14,397 nucleotides of DNA from Gallionellaceae bacterium (lineage in GTDB: Bacteria > Pseudomonadota > Gammaproteobacteria > Burkholderiales > Gallionellaceae): contig JAUSKS010000218.1 in NCBI GenBank assembly GCA_030646595.1, positions 1 through 14,397 of the forward strand, given 5' to 3'. This document shows, in pieces, positions 1 to 7,800 of the stretch. A program made the position numbers and the translations under genes. The number at the start of each line of letters is the position of its first letter. Within the stretch, counting starts at the first letter, position 1. The notes under the pieces are model-generated. The model saw nothing but the letters and a program-made list of their open reading frames with translations. It had not been told where the DNA came from and searched no databases.

Positions 1-770
1 TGGTTGAGCAGGTGGGTGGCGAAGGCATGGCGCAATGTGTGGGGGGACAATGCTTTATTTAATCCACCCTGCTTGCCGTGGCGTTTGATGAGATACCAGA
101 ACATTTGCCGCGTCATGGCCTGTCCGCGCTGGGTAACAAACATAGCGTCACTTAATTTGCCCGCTAGTAATATCGGGCGCGCCTCTTTCAGATAACGGCG
201 CAGCCAGTCCAATGCTTCTTCGCCCAATGGTACCAGCCGCTCTTTGCTGCCCTTGCCCATCACGCGTACTACACCCATGTCCAGGCTGATTTGCGCAATG
301 CTCAGACCTATCAATTCGGATACGCGCAAACCCGTGGCATAAAGCACTTCCAACATAGTGCGGTCGCGCATGCCCAGCGCGGTATCCACCTGCGGCGCTT
401 GCAGCAGGCGTTCTACATCCTGTTCGGTTAATCCTTTGGGCAGATTGCGCGGTAACTTGGGGGTGGCAATTTGCAGGGTGGGGTCGGTGCTTACTTTGTT
501 TTGCCGCAACAAATAACGGAACAAACGCTTAAGGCTGGAGATGGCGCGAGAAGTAGAAGATGCTTTGGCTTTTTGCTCGGTGACCAGGTAACCGAGAAAG
601 CCCTGGATATCACCATAGGTGGCTTGCAACATGGATGCGGCGCGCTGTTTTTCCAACCAGATGGAAAACTTGATCAGATCACCCCGATAACTTTCCAGGG
701 TGTTGCGCGACAAGCCATCTTCCAGCCACAGGCTGTCACAAAACTCATCGAGGAGGTCGCTATTGTTCAC
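1..770 (-). CDS. xerD: Site-specific tyrosine recombinase XerD (partial, C-terminus beyond left edge)
   Basis: The first 256 residues of a XerC/XerD-type recombinase, which resolves chromosome dimers at dif with its partner and FtsK. The N-terminal SAM-like core-binding domain covers about residues 1-105. The catalytic domain shows the conserved Arg in TGLRVSEL (R149), the Lys in GKGSKERLVPLG (K173) and the H-x-x-R pair in SPHTLRHAFATHLL (H244, R247). The last catalytic His/Trp and the Tyr nucleophile lie outside the window. The family is about 300 residues long, so some 40 are missing. The start is GTG at 770, directly after an in-frame TGA, with no strong ribosome site. It begins 9 bases after the ogt stop, so it is probably co-transcribed with ogt. 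The wording around LYATGLRVSEL and VRVMGKGSKERLVPLGEEA is closer to XerD than XerC, but XerC is not excluded. Confidence 0.9.
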   Translation of the reverse strand, partial: MNNSDLLDEFCDSLWLEDGLSRNTLESYRGDLIKFSIWLEKQRAASMLQATYGDIQGFLGYLVTEQKAKASSTSRAISSLKRLFRYLLRQNKVSTDPTLQIATPKLPRNLPKGLTEQDVERLLQAPQVDTALGMRDRTMLEVLYATGLRVSELIGLSIAQISLDMGVVRVMGKGSKERLVPLGEEALDWLRRYLKEARPILLAGKLSDAMFVTQRGQAMTRQMFWYLIKRHGKQGGLNKALSPHTLRHAFATHLLN

Positions 771-779
771 TCAAATTTT

Positions 780-1304
780 TTAAAGAGGAGCGGCACTCCA
801 CTTTTCCATATTCTGCGCTGCCCTTAATGGGAGTGGAGAGGAAGTAATCGCCTCATGCGCCAGTAACCAACGCTTGATGTCCAGCGCGTAACCGCTGCTG
901 TGGTGCATAAACCCGCCCATACCCGCCTTGCTGGTGACACGATGACAGGGAATGATGATGGGAATGGGATTAGAGCCACATGCCTGCCCAACTGCGCGCG
1001 GGCTGGAATTCAATTGCACAGCCAGGTCGCCATAATGACAGGTCTGCCCGGCTGAGAGTGCGCGCATGGCCTGCCATACTTTGGTTTGATGAGGTGTGCC
1101 GTTAAGCTGGAGCGGTAAATCGAAATGAAATTCTGCGTCGGCGCAATAAGCCTTTAACTGCTCACAGATCGTCTGCGCCAAAGCATGATCGGGTGGCTGT
1201 GGCGCTGTGCCGGGTGCCAGAAATTCAATGTGGGTTAAGGCATGTGCTGTGCAGCGTATGCCCAATATGCCGAATGGGGTTTGCAGTTTTGCCTGATAGT
1301 CCAT
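780..1304 (-). CDS. ogt: Methylated-DNA--protein-cysteine methyltransferase
   Basis: A 174-residue suicide DNA repair protein that moves the alkyl group from O6-alkylguanine (and O4-alkylthymine) to its own cysteine. The acceptor site is IPCHRV with C120. The family's other landmarks are visible: the Asn in SNPIPIIIPC (N112), the arginine finger in SPRAVGQA (R103), Tyr90 in the HYGDLA segment, and the closing GGF...KRWLLAHE helix. The N-terminal 70 residues form the usual less conserved ribonuclease-H-like domain. The length fits a stand-alone Ogt rather than Ada, as there is no AraC domain. The ATG at 1304 has a GGAG ribosome site about 7 bases upstream. It is separated from rplS by a terminator hairpin and lies 9 bases before xerD. 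The last 20 or so residues (SSPLPLRAAQ...) extend past the conserved core. Confidence 0.95.
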   Translation of the reverse strand: MDYQAKLQTPFGILGIRCTAHALTHIEFLAPGTAPQPPDHALAQTICEQLKAYCADAEFHFDLPLQLNGTPHQTKVWQAMRALSAGQTCHYGDLAVQLNSSPRAVGQACGSNPIPIIIPCHRVTSKAGMGGFMHHSSGYALDIKRWLLAHEAITSSPLPLRAAQNMEKWSAAPL

Positions 1305-1359
1305 ATTCGCTCCTGAATAGCACTTCTACCAAACGCATCATAACCCAAAACGTCCATGC

Positions 1360-1387
1360 AAATGGGGAGCCTAAGCTCCCCATTTTT
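1360..1387 (-). terminator. Hairpin terminator after rplS
   Basis: An 11-base-pair perfect stem (AAATGGGGAGC at 1360-1370 paired with GCTCCCCATTT at 1375-1385) with a 4-base loop. It sits 20 bases after the rplS stop in the rplS-ogt gap. On the minus strand it is followed only by TTTG, while on the plus strand it runs into five T. It should work for the ribosomal operon, perhaps partially, and would be the better terminator for any plus-strand transcript. Confidence 0.75.
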
Positions 1388-1406
1388 AACCAGCTACCAC
1401 GCCAAA

Positions 1407-1778
1407 TTAAACGGCAACTTTGCGCGCGGCCAGTTTTTCCTTGATCCGTGCCGATTTGCCGGAACGATCACGCAGATAATACAGCTTGGCGCGACGTACA
1501 TCGCCACGGCGTTTCAGCTCTATGCTGGCAATCGAAGGAGAGTAAGTCTGGAAGGTGCGCTCCACGCCTTCGCCGGAAGACACCTTGCGCACGATGAAGG
1601 ATGAGTTCAACCCAGCATTACGCTTGGCAATGACTACGCCTTCAAAGGCCTGCGCCCGCTTGCGCTCGCCTTCGACTACATTCACGTTAACCACCACGGT
1701 ATCGCCAGGGGCGAAATTGGGAACCACTTTACCCAGGCGGGCGATTTCTTCTTGCTCCAGTATTGCGATCAGATTCAT
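1407..1778 (-). CDS. rplS: 50S ribosomal protein L19 (bL19)
   Basis: A 123-residue ribosomal protein at the 30S-50S interface. It opens with [17 protein letters not shown] and carries the family segments [24 protein letters not shown] and the C-terminal [25 protein letters not shown]. The length is typical. The frame stays open upstream to 1919, but that extension is the trmD region read in another frame. The true start is ATG at 1778, with AGAGGA upstream, and it overlaps the trmD stop as ATGA, which suggests translational coupling. It is the last gene of the rpsP-rimM-trmD-rplS operon and is followed by a hairpin terminator. Confidence 0.98.
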   Translation of the reverse strand: MNLIAILEQEEIARLGKVVPNFAPGDTVVVNVNVVEGERKRAQAFEGVVIAKRNAGLNSSFIVRKVSSGEGVERTFQTYSPSIASIELKRRGDVRRAKLYYLRDRSGKSARIKEKLAARKVAV

Positions 1779-2545
1779 TTTGTTTCCTCTTGTTGTACGG
1801 ATGCTTGTTCCTGCTGGTACTCTGCCAGTAGCCGAGCTTCCTCTTTTGTTAACTGGCGTTGTGCCAGCAAATCCGGGCGGCGTTGCCAAGTACGTCCCAG
1901 CGACTGCTTCAACCGCCACTTCTCTATTTCGGCGTGGTGTCCCGATAACAACACTTGCGGGATACCTTCACCTTGAAAAACTTCCGGACGCGTGTAGTGC
2001 GGACAATCCAGCAAGCCATGCACAAATGAATCCTGCTGTGCTGAATCGGCATCGCCCAACACATCGGGCAATTGCCGCACTAAACTGTCTATCAACACCA
2101 TCGCTGCCAACTCGCCACCGGATAATACATAGTCGCCAATGGAAAATTCTTCATCCACTTGCTGCCGCAACAGGCGCTCATCCACGCCCTCATAGCGGCT
2201 GGCCAATAAAATCCAGGCTTCATCACGCGCCAGCAATTCCTGCACGACTGTGTGCGTCAATGGTCGGCCTTGTGGCGACAAATGAATCACACAACTTTTT
2301 TTTACTCCAGCTTGCGCTTGCTTGACTGCGCTGATGGTCCGTTGCAATGGCTCTGCCAGCATCACCATGCCGGGGCCACCGCCATAAGGGCGATCATCCA
2401 CACTGCGATGATTATCCGTAGTGAAATCACGCGGATTCCACGTCTGCAACACAAACTTTCCTTGCTCCGCTGCGCGCCGCGTGATGCCATATTGCGTAAT
2501 CGCCTCGAACATCTCCGGAAACAAGGTAATAACATCGAAGCGCAT
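1775..2545 (-). CDS. trmD: tRNA (guanine-N1-)-methyltransferase TrmD
   Basis: A 256-residue SPOUT methyltransferase that makes m1G37 in tRNAs reading CNN and other codons, which prevents +1 frameshifting. It starts [13 protein letters not shown]. The AdoMet-binding trefoil-knot segments are present: [12 protein letters not shown] (about residues 51-62), [11 protein letters not shown] (115-125) and [14 protein letters not shown] (136-149). The conserved QDSF...[16 protein letters not shown] segment (171-192) contains the presumed catalytic Asp. The C-terminal tRNA-binding domain carries the HHAEIEKWR motif. The length is normal. It starts 3 bases after rimM ends and its stop overlaps the rplS start by 4 bases. 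Confidence 0.98.
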   Translation of the reverse strand: MRFDVITLFPEMFEAITQYGITRRAAEQGKFVLQTWNPRDFTTDNHRSVDDRPYGGGPGMVMLAEPLQRTISAVKQAQAGVKKSCVIHLSPQGRPLTHTVVQELLARDEAWILLASRYEGVDERLLRQQVDEEFSIGDYVLSGGELAAMVLIDSLVRQLPDVLGDADSAQQDSFVHGLLDCPHYTRPEVFQGEGIPQVLLSGHHAEIEKWRLKQSLGRTWQRRPDLLAQRQLTKEEARLLAEYQQEQASVQQEETK

Positions 2546-2548
2546 GAT

Positions 2549-3088
2549 TCAGTGCTTATCAGCCCAATCGGCCGACCAATCGACGCGTATTGTTTTTTCC
2601 GCCAAATTCACTTGCTGGATGGCGCTGGCAATGAAGGGAATCAGCACCTCACCGCCTTTACCCCGCACACACAGCACCTGATTCGCGCCGGTGTCCATCA
2701 GGTTATCCACGATCCCCAGGCTTGCGCCAGCCACATTGACCACTTGCATGCCGATCAAATCGGCCCAGTAATATTCATCTTCCGTTTGTTGCGGCAGACT
2801 GCTGCGCGGCACGGCCACCAACAAACCTTTATATTTTTCGGCAGCGCTGCGATCATTGCAGCCCGGAAATTTGGCGATCAAACCTTTGCTCTGCACCGCA
2901 AATTTTTCCACACTGATTTCGCGCCACGGATGCTTCTCATCTCCCAACCACCACACCGGATAATCAGCCAGACTATCCACGGTTTCAGTGTAGGTTTTAA
3001 TTGCCACCCAGCCGAGTATGCCCTGCGCCGCTGCCACCCGCCCCATGATAATCATGGGGTCTGCTTGCTCAGACTTTTGCTGCGCCAC
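2549..3088 (-). CDS. rimM: Ribosome maturation factor RimM
   Basis: A 179-residue 16S rRNA processing factor that binds ribosomal protein S19 and helps mature the 30S head. The N-terminal beta-barrel domain begins at [21 protein letters not shown] (the family's G-x-V/I...G-I-x-G-W pattern). The PRC-barrel domain follows with [29 protein letters not shown] and the closing VLIPFI and I-x-V-D-W segments. The GTG at 3088 overlaps the 3' end of rpsP by 20 bases; an internal ATG at 3055 is an alternative that would remove the overlap. Family members usually carry a short polar leader before the first strand, so I keep the GTG. Translation is probably coupled to rpsP and to trmD, 3 bases downstream. 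Confidence 0.96.
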   Translation of the reverse strand: MAQQKSEQADPMIIMGRVAAAQGILGWVAIKTYTETVDSLADYPVWWLGDEKHPWREISVEKFAVQSKGLIAKFPGCNDRSAAEKYKGLLVAVPRSSLPQQTEDEYYWADLIGMQVVNVAGASLGIVDNLMDTGANQVLCVRGKGGEVLIPFIASAIQQVNLAEKTIRVDWSADWADKH

Positions 3089-3344
3089 CCGAACCCTTGG
3101 CTGCGGTACTGGCGCGCTTGACCAGCTTGGCCACGGCGTCGCTCAGTTGCGCGCCTTTTTCCTGCCAATGTGCTACGCGATCCAGTTGGATGCGCATACC
3201 ATCCGGGCCTTCCGGAGTAACCGGATTATAGAAGCCGATGCGTTCAATGAAGCGGCCATCACGGCGATTGCGTGAATCAGCAACCACTACATTAAAGAAT
3301 GGACGATTCTTGGAGCCACCGCGAGCAAAGCGAATAATAACCAT
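3069..3344 (-). CDS. rpsP: 30S ribosomal protein S16 (bS16)
   Basis: A 91-residue ribosomal protein of the 30S body that also helps 16S rRNA assembly. It has the family start [16 protein letters not shown], then [22 protein letters not shown] and [22 protein letters not shown] two codons upstream (3350) is open, but AGG lies 1 base from that TTG and 7 bases from the ATG at 3344, so the ATG is chosen; it also matches the usual N-terminus. The tail ([13 protein letters not shown]) is an alanine/glycine-rich extension common in beta- and gammaproteobacteria. It is first in the operon, behind the promoter at 3387-3416. Confidence 0.97.
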   Translation of the reverse strand: MVIIRFARGGSKNRPFFNVVVADSRNRRDGRFIERIGFYNPVTPEGPDGMRIQLDRVAHWQEKGAQLSDAVAKLVKRASTAAKGSGGAAKV

Positions 3345-3386
3345 AATCAAACCTGTTTTTCGTTAGCAAATGCCAAAAGGGCGCGA

Positions 3387-3416
3387 ATTCTACGACAATT
3401 TGGGGGGTTATGGCAA
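3387..3416 (-). promoter_or_regulatory. Sigma-70-type promoter of the rpsP operon
   Basis: On the minus strand, TTGCCA (3411-3416) and TAGAAT (3387-3392) are separated by 18 bases. The -10 box is followed by a GC-rich stretch typical of growth-controlled ribosomal promoters, and the leader to the rpsP ATG is only about 35 bases. It lies between the upstream transporter-heme gene and rpsP, so the ribosomal operon does not depend on upstream transcription. Confidence 0.7.
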
Positions 3417-3451
3417 GGAAGATATTTAGGCGGCCAAGCCAAGGTCATGGC

Positions 3452-4897
3452 TTAAAGAGAATTTAAAAACTGATAAAGCGCCTGTTGCTCGTTTTCATCG
3501 AGTTTCATAAAACGCTGCTGGATAATTTCTGCTTCCCCACCATGCGCGATTATGGCTGCACGTAATGAAGTGGCACGCCCATCGTGCAGATAGCGCACCC
3601 GCAGACCCAGCCCGCGCAGCGGGGTGGTGCGCCAGTCACGGCCACGCGCGTCGCCCTGTTCAAACTTGTCATCCAGTGCAGGCCCCATATCATGCAACAA
3701 TAAATCGGAGTACAAATAAATCTGTCGATTTTCTGCGGGCAAACTGGCCACATGACATTTTCCGCAGCCGATTGTATCGAACAATTGTTGGCCCAAGGCT
3801 ACCCCTGGTGGGGTATTGATCTTGGTCGTGTAAGGCGCGGTGAGGTGGTCAGAGAGCAGCATTTCATCCAGCGATCCCACACCATTCCGCACCAGGGCAT
3901 AGCCTATGCCAATGGCAAATACGAAACCTGCCAGTGCTGCCAGCAAAGGCTTTACGATCCAGCCATGAGTATGTGATTTCCCGATATGGGTTTCCAAACC
4001 GAAGGCAACCATGACCATGGTGATTAGAAATACATCAACTTGGCTCAGCGCACTCAGCACTGGGGCAGGCAAAGCTAGCAGCGAATTGATGATGACCACT
4101 GCCAAAAATCCAAACACAAATAGCGGCAATGGAATACGACTATGGGTATGTTGCCCGTCGCTGCGGCGCAGCCATGCGCCGAGCAGAAAAAGCCCGGGTA
4201 CCATCAGCACTACTTTGCTGAGCTTGACTACAGTTGCGGTGATGCCTGCCAGATCGGACACGGCGTAGCCAGCGCCGATGACTTGGGCCAATTCATAAAT
4301 GGTAGCACCAGTAAATACTCCGAAATCAGCGGGATCAAACTCTGGCGGATAACCCAGCGCATAAGCCAGCGGATAAAAAAACAGTGCCACCGTACTGAGC
4401 AAGGTAATGATGGTCACTGCCAGGCTGACCTGTTGCGGCCGCGCATGCAGCAAGGTGGCAGTGGCCAAAATAGCGGACGCTCCACAAATGGAACTGCCTG
4501 CTGCCAGCAATAAAGCCAAGGTACGGTCAATACGGAAAATTTTCTGCGCTGACCAGGTAATGAATATAAAGGTGCTGGCCATCACTATCGCGGCAACTGC
4601 GATGGGACCAAAACCTATGCCCGATAAATCCTGCCAGGTAACGCGAAAGCCGAGCAGAATAACAGCCAGGCGGAGCAACCATTTGATAGTGAATTGCAGC
4701 CCGGGCTGTAGCATTTGCGGACGCCCGAATACATTACCAATGAATAAACCCAGCAACACTGCGATCAACAACTGGCTTTTGCTCAGGCTACCGCCCAGTC
4801 CAGTAGAAATAGCCACCGCCATACCGGCAAGCAAGGCGGCAATAGCAATTCCGGGCAGACGCTTGATGAAAGTTATAGGAGGAATGGTGGGTATCAT
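3452..4897 (-). CDS. YeiH/UPF0324 family membrane transporter fused to the C-terminal heme half of a di-heme (DHOR/DUF1111) oxidoreductase
   Basis: 481 residues in two parts. Residues 1-338 are a polytopic membrane protein with about ten hydrophobic segments and YeiH/UPF0324 hallmarks (LLGLFIGNVFG, LLGFRVTWQDL, GSSICGASAI, FGVFTGATIYELAQVIGAGY); the family is annotated as putative sulfate exporters on thin evidence. After a linker (339-362) comes a c-type heme domain: GQQLFDTIGCGKCH (CxxCH at 378-382), YSDLLLHDMGPALDD (M404 a possible axial ligand), WRTTPLRGLGLR, YLHDGRA and HGGEA. These are the conserved blocks of the second heme domain of DHOR/DUF1111 di-heme proteins. The first heme domain is missing here but ends the upstream gene. 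The ATG at 4897 overlaps that gene's TGA (ATGA), so translation is probably coupled. Heme attachment requires the C-terminus in the periplasm. No signal peptide precedes the heme domain. The domain calls are firm; the function is inference. Confidence 0.85.
   Translation of the reverse strand: MIPTIPPITFIKRLPGIAIAALLAGMAVAISTGLGGSLSKSQLLIAVLLGLFIGNVFGRPQMLQPGLQFTIKWLLRLAVILLGFRVTWQDLSGIGFGPIAVAAIVMASTFIFITWSAQKIFRIDRTLALLLAAGSSICGASAILATATLLHARPQQVSLAVTIITLLSTVALFFYPLAYALGYPPEFDPADFGVFTGATIYELAQVIGAGYAVSDLAGITATVVKLSKVVLMVPGLFLLGAWLRRSDGQHTHSRIPLPLFVFGFLAVVIINSLLALPAPVLSALSQVDVFLITMVMVAFGLETHIGKSHTHGWIVKPLLAALAGFVFAIGIGYALVRNGVGSLDEMLLSDHLTAPYTTKINTPPGVALGQQLFDTIGCGKCHVASLPAENRQIYLYSDLLLHDMGPALDDKFEQGDARGRDWRTTPLRGLGLRVRYLHDGRATSLRAAIIAHGGEAEIIQQRFMKLDENEQQALYQFLNSL
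3752..3766 (-). other. Heme c attachment site CGKCH (second heme)
   Basis: Codons for Cys-Gly-Lys-Cys-His, residues 378-382 of the transporter-heme fusion, in the context LFDTIGCGKCHVASLP. This is the only CxxCH in that protein and corresponds to the second heme of DHOR/DUF1111 proteins. Confidence 0.9.
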
Positions 4898-7800
4898 GGT
4901 ACAGCAATGGGTGCCAGTGCCAAGGCACGCAGATAATTCTTGAGGGCATGAATCAAGGTACCATCATCATCCAGTGAGCCCTTGGAGTCAGTCTTCTTGC
5001 CCGTTTGTTGCGTGTGCTGCTTGAGTGCCTCTGCTACGGGGTTGGTGATGCCAAGCTCGTTGTCAAGCGCGCTGGCAATCATGTCTTGCAGCCCCGCAAT
5101 ATCGGCTTTCCAGCCATATTTTCCGATACGGCGTACGCCTGCAGAATCGGTAATCATATTAACCCGCCCATGCACACCGTCGCCTTTGTCCACTGCTTGC
5201 GCGCTTATCACTTCATCACTGATTTCATCCAGATCAGCCATACCATACAGACTGGGCGCTAAACGAATCGAGGTGATATTGGCTTGTGGCGGAAAACCTG
5301 CTGGGGACGAAATGAAGCCTGCGCCAGCCAAAAAATGTTTGTGCGCAATCGGCCCGCCGCGATCAACCAACGTATCAAATCGGCCATTGCTGGGGTCAAA
5401 ATGGGCAATGCGTACCACAAAGTCCTCATCGTTAATCCCCATGCCACCCAGGGTGGGATATCGGTGACAGCTGGCGCAGGATGAACCGTTGAATAATGGC
5501 CCCAGACCATGCGCCGCATCCAGCGCGGTATTGAATAGCGTCTTGCCTAGTTTCGCGTCTGGCGTGTCCAGCTTTTCTACCACCCAGTAATTAGGTCGAT
5601 CTGCCAATGGGCCTTCACGGTCAAAAGCACTCACTTCGATGAGAGCACCGGGAGATTGTGGAAACTGCGGCAAGGTTCCTTGCAGTGTAATCCATATTTT
5701 CCGGCCATCTTCCGACACCGCCAGCCCTGCCACCCGACCATCTTCTGCGCGTGACAAATTTGGAATGCGCAAGGCAGCACGGGCCACGACTACACCCTCG
5801 CGATTAATGCGCAACAGTGTGGCATTAGCCCGGTTCAGCACATAAAGATCCGACCGACCAGCCAAGGTAGTGTGGCTGGCAAAACGGGAATTGGCAATTT
5901 CCGGCATGGTGGCTGCGAGGTCCACAGGATAGGCAAATTCGCTATGCTGCAAATACTGAATTTTGCGTAATACAAAATGTTTGCCATCGTCACCCAGATG
6001 CAGCGCAGCAATACGGTTACGCGGGCCATCCACCACATACAGGATACGTTCCGGCGTCCACTCAAATGCAGCCCCGATTAATCCCGCACTTTCCGCGCTG
6101 GATAGCGCAGGATTAAAAGTATTCACTGCGGAGACTGTACCCGGCGGGGCCAGACCATCCACCCCATCGCGCACATGAACTTGCACGATGCTGCCATCGG
6201 CTTTGATTACCGCGAATACAGCAGGCCCTGTCCCATCCGGCGATGCGCCTAGGAATACCGTACCCAATGCGCCACCAAACAAATCACCCTGAGAGTATTG
6301 CGTTGTCTGGCGGTTGGTAACTGATCCGCTAAATACTCCACCTGCAAAATCGCTGGGGGCGTGTGCCAAGGGTTCACCAGTCGGATCCAGCACAGTGCTA
6401 CTGCCTGCACCCGCCATCCCTGAAGGCGCATTGGCAACCCAAGGGCGGCCAAAAGCGTTATTGATGGAAATATAGCGCGGATTAGAAATAGCAGGCTCAT
6501 GCGCGGTCTGTGCTTGAGGATTGTTTATTTGGTTAAGAAACTGCGGGGTTTGTGCAGCGAATAACTGCACATTGCCATTGAATATACTTTGCTGGCCGTC
6601 CTCAGTGGCAAAATCCGCAGGAATGACCAAGGCATCACTTGCTTTGGTGTTGATTGACAATACCGCCCCGGAACTTTGATTGGCCACCCCCAAGGGTGCA
6701 CCAAAGTTTGACAAACTCGCTACCAAGACGCGCTCCGGATCCAGTATTTTGCCGGGCCGGGTACGCATGCGAAACGCAGGATTGTTGCGCATTGGGCCGC
6801 CGGGATGAAAAAAACCAACTTGCCGCACACCTGCGGCACCGGGGATGCCCACCGCGACCACACGCGCCGACAACTCATAGCTGGGTACAGCTCGCTGCGA
6901 CAAAAGTGCAGGCGGAATTTTATCTGCGCTTAACAAATGGGCTGATACAACTGCCACACCGGGTATGCGAATTTTTGTTCGTAATTTTTGCACAAGCTCA
7001 CGTTCAAATCCCGCCGGATGCGCAGTGATATCCGCCAGACTATCTCTTGCCAGCACGGCTTCCTGTGCGCTACGGTAAATTGCCGGTGTCAAAAATTCAC
7101 GTTGCAATGTGCGCACGTCTCCCACCTCGGCCACCAGTCGGGCGGCCTCATTGGGATTTATTTGCATGACCAAGCGCAACTCTAATTGCGCGCGCTGGCC
7201 TTGCACCGTAACAGGGATCGCTGCACCCATTACTTCATCGGGCAGAAAGGTATCGTTGCTGGGCAACCGTTCCAGAATTCTGCCTTGGGTATCGCGCACG
7301 ATAGCCACTTCATTGTGGCGATTGCTGTTGCTGTATAGCAAAGACTGAGCACGGGTAGGGATCAGCGTAGCCTGAAATATATTGGGATTGAGGTTATATA
7401 ACCCCGGCAGTAAAGGCGTCTTCCAAATACCTGCACACCCTTGTGCAACCAGGGTAGTGGTAGCCGTTGTTTTATTGGCTGCGCTGGCGCATGTAGCTAA
7501 GGAATTGACATTAGATTTGACCACCGCCACAAAACCGGCAGGAACATCCAGCACTGGATAATAAGTGACATCGAACAGGTAACGATTTATGGCATATACG
7601 CCGGGAGTGAGCACGGTAAGCTGCACACCTTTTTGGCCACCGTGGGCCAAAAAATAGGCGGCATCAAGCATCTTAGCTGCCTGGCCTTGCGGCCATGCTG
7701 GTGCAAACATTTCTGAGGCTGCAAGTGGTGCCCCATCTTTGGCGCTCAACACTGCAAACTGGCCACTGGGCACTGATACCACAGGGAAGTCTTCTACTGC

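Noticed and set aside
1305..1345. Promoter for ogt (TTATGA, 18 bases, TATTCA)
   Set aside because: The -10 would lie only a few bases before the ribosome site and both boxes are poor; not supportable.
1555..2325. 256-codon open frame on plus over rplS and trmD
   Set aside because: It is antisense to two clearly recognised genes and its translation is low-complexity Ser/Thr/Pro/Ala/Arg without family features.
2252..3121. 289-codon open frame on plus over trmD, rimM and rpsP
   Set aside because: It is antisense to three recognised genes; the His/Arg-rich translation has no known motif, and the frame exists because of the codon bias of the opposite strand.
3436..3453. Inverted repeat at the end of the transporter-heme gene as a terminator
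   Set aside because: The stem is only 6 base pairs, overlaps the stop codon, and has no T run on the minus strand.
4880..4910. Frameshift or nonsense mutation as the cause of the split di-heme protein
   Set aside because: The two halves are separated by a complete transporter domain, not by one mutation, and the junction is a clean ATGA overlap typical of functional coupled genes.
4407..4943. 178-codon open frame on plus opposite the YeiH-type gene
   Set aside because: It is antisense to a well-supported membrane protein gene and has no ribosome site or recognisable domain.
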